From: an uncultured Clostridia bacterium
GTDB lineage: Bacteria > Bacillota > Clostridia > Christensenellales > Aristaeellaceae
Assembly: GCA_937907055.1 (NCBI GenBank)
Contig: CALCTW010000084.1
Location: 1-13,721 of the forward strand
Reading direction: 5' to 3'
DNA length: 13,721 nt
Positions 13,569 through 13,721 of the stretch are shown here, in pieces. Both the position numbers and the translations under genes were made by a program. Numbering within the stretch: the first letter of the stretch is position 1; the number at the start of each line of letters is the position of its first letter. Under the pieces are notes generated by a model. The model made no database searches. It was not told the origin of the DNA and saw only the letters and a list, made by a program, of their open reading frames with translations.

Positions 13569-13597
13569 TTGACAGGCTGAAAGGGGTGTGCTAATAT
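13569..13597 (+). promoter_or_regulatory. Promoter of tRNA-Arg
   Basis: TTGACA (13569-13574), a 17-base spacer and TAATAT (13592-13597), with TGC directly before the -10 (extended -10). The leader to the tRNA is about 65 bases and holds a TCTCTT/AAGAGA hairpin (13621-13636) and a CGGCC/GGCCG pairing (13638-13661). Confidence 0.75.
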
Positions 13598-13667
13598 ACT
13601 GTCTTGTCAGCAGGGATGTGTCTCTTACTCAAGAGAGCGGCCTCGACAAGTGCTTTGGCCGGGACGT

Positions 13668-13721
<54 letters not shown>

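Overview
The window looks like chromosomal DNA of a GC-rich member of the Clostridia, probably from a gut or rumen. The signs are strong AGGAGG-type ribosome binding sites, sigma-A-like promoters, U-tailed terminators, and proteins of familiar clostridial type: a small FakA-like protein, an SPL-type radical SAM protein, ThrH and an IS1182-family element. This placement is an inference from gene style, not from a marker gene.

Layout, left to right. A short unassigned flank is followed by a complete IS1182-family insertion sequence (about 142-1989). Its transposase, on the minus strand, is broken by an in-frame TAA, and both ends carry terminator-like hairpins. About 40 bases beyond the element lies the end of a small secreted protein of unknown function (2029-2499, minus), whose leader can form alternative structures around its Shine-Dalgarno site. 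From 2744 to 9315 there is an acetyltransferase-rich island made of two divergent operons. The minus operon encodes GNAT, GNAT, a 74-residue unknown protein, a mini protein-kinase-like protein and a two-domain GNAT. The plus operon encodes GNAT, a Nudix hydrolase, a GyrI-like/GNAT fusion and a serine hydrolase split by an in-frame TAG. The two operons start from back-to-back promoters whose -35 boxes lie inside one inverted repeat (5730-5760), so they may be controlled together.

After a strong terminator, a consensus promoter drives ruvB (9511-10545), followed by a tiny stand-alone FakA middle-domain-like protein and a terminator that faces both ways. On the minus strand follow a sugar-isomerase-like TIM barrel and a radical SAM (SPL family) protein as one operon, then a separate thrH with its own terminator. 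The window ends inside a plus-strand tRNA-Arg(TCT) preceded by a good promoter.

Housekeeping genes (ruvB, thrH, tRNA-Arg) flank an accessory block of small-molecule-modifying enzymes. No phage, CRISPR or known defence locus is visible. The least explained parts are the divergent GNAT/kinase/Nudix island, the mini-kinase with its 74-residue partner, and the two genes carrying in-frame stops with intact sequence beyond them.
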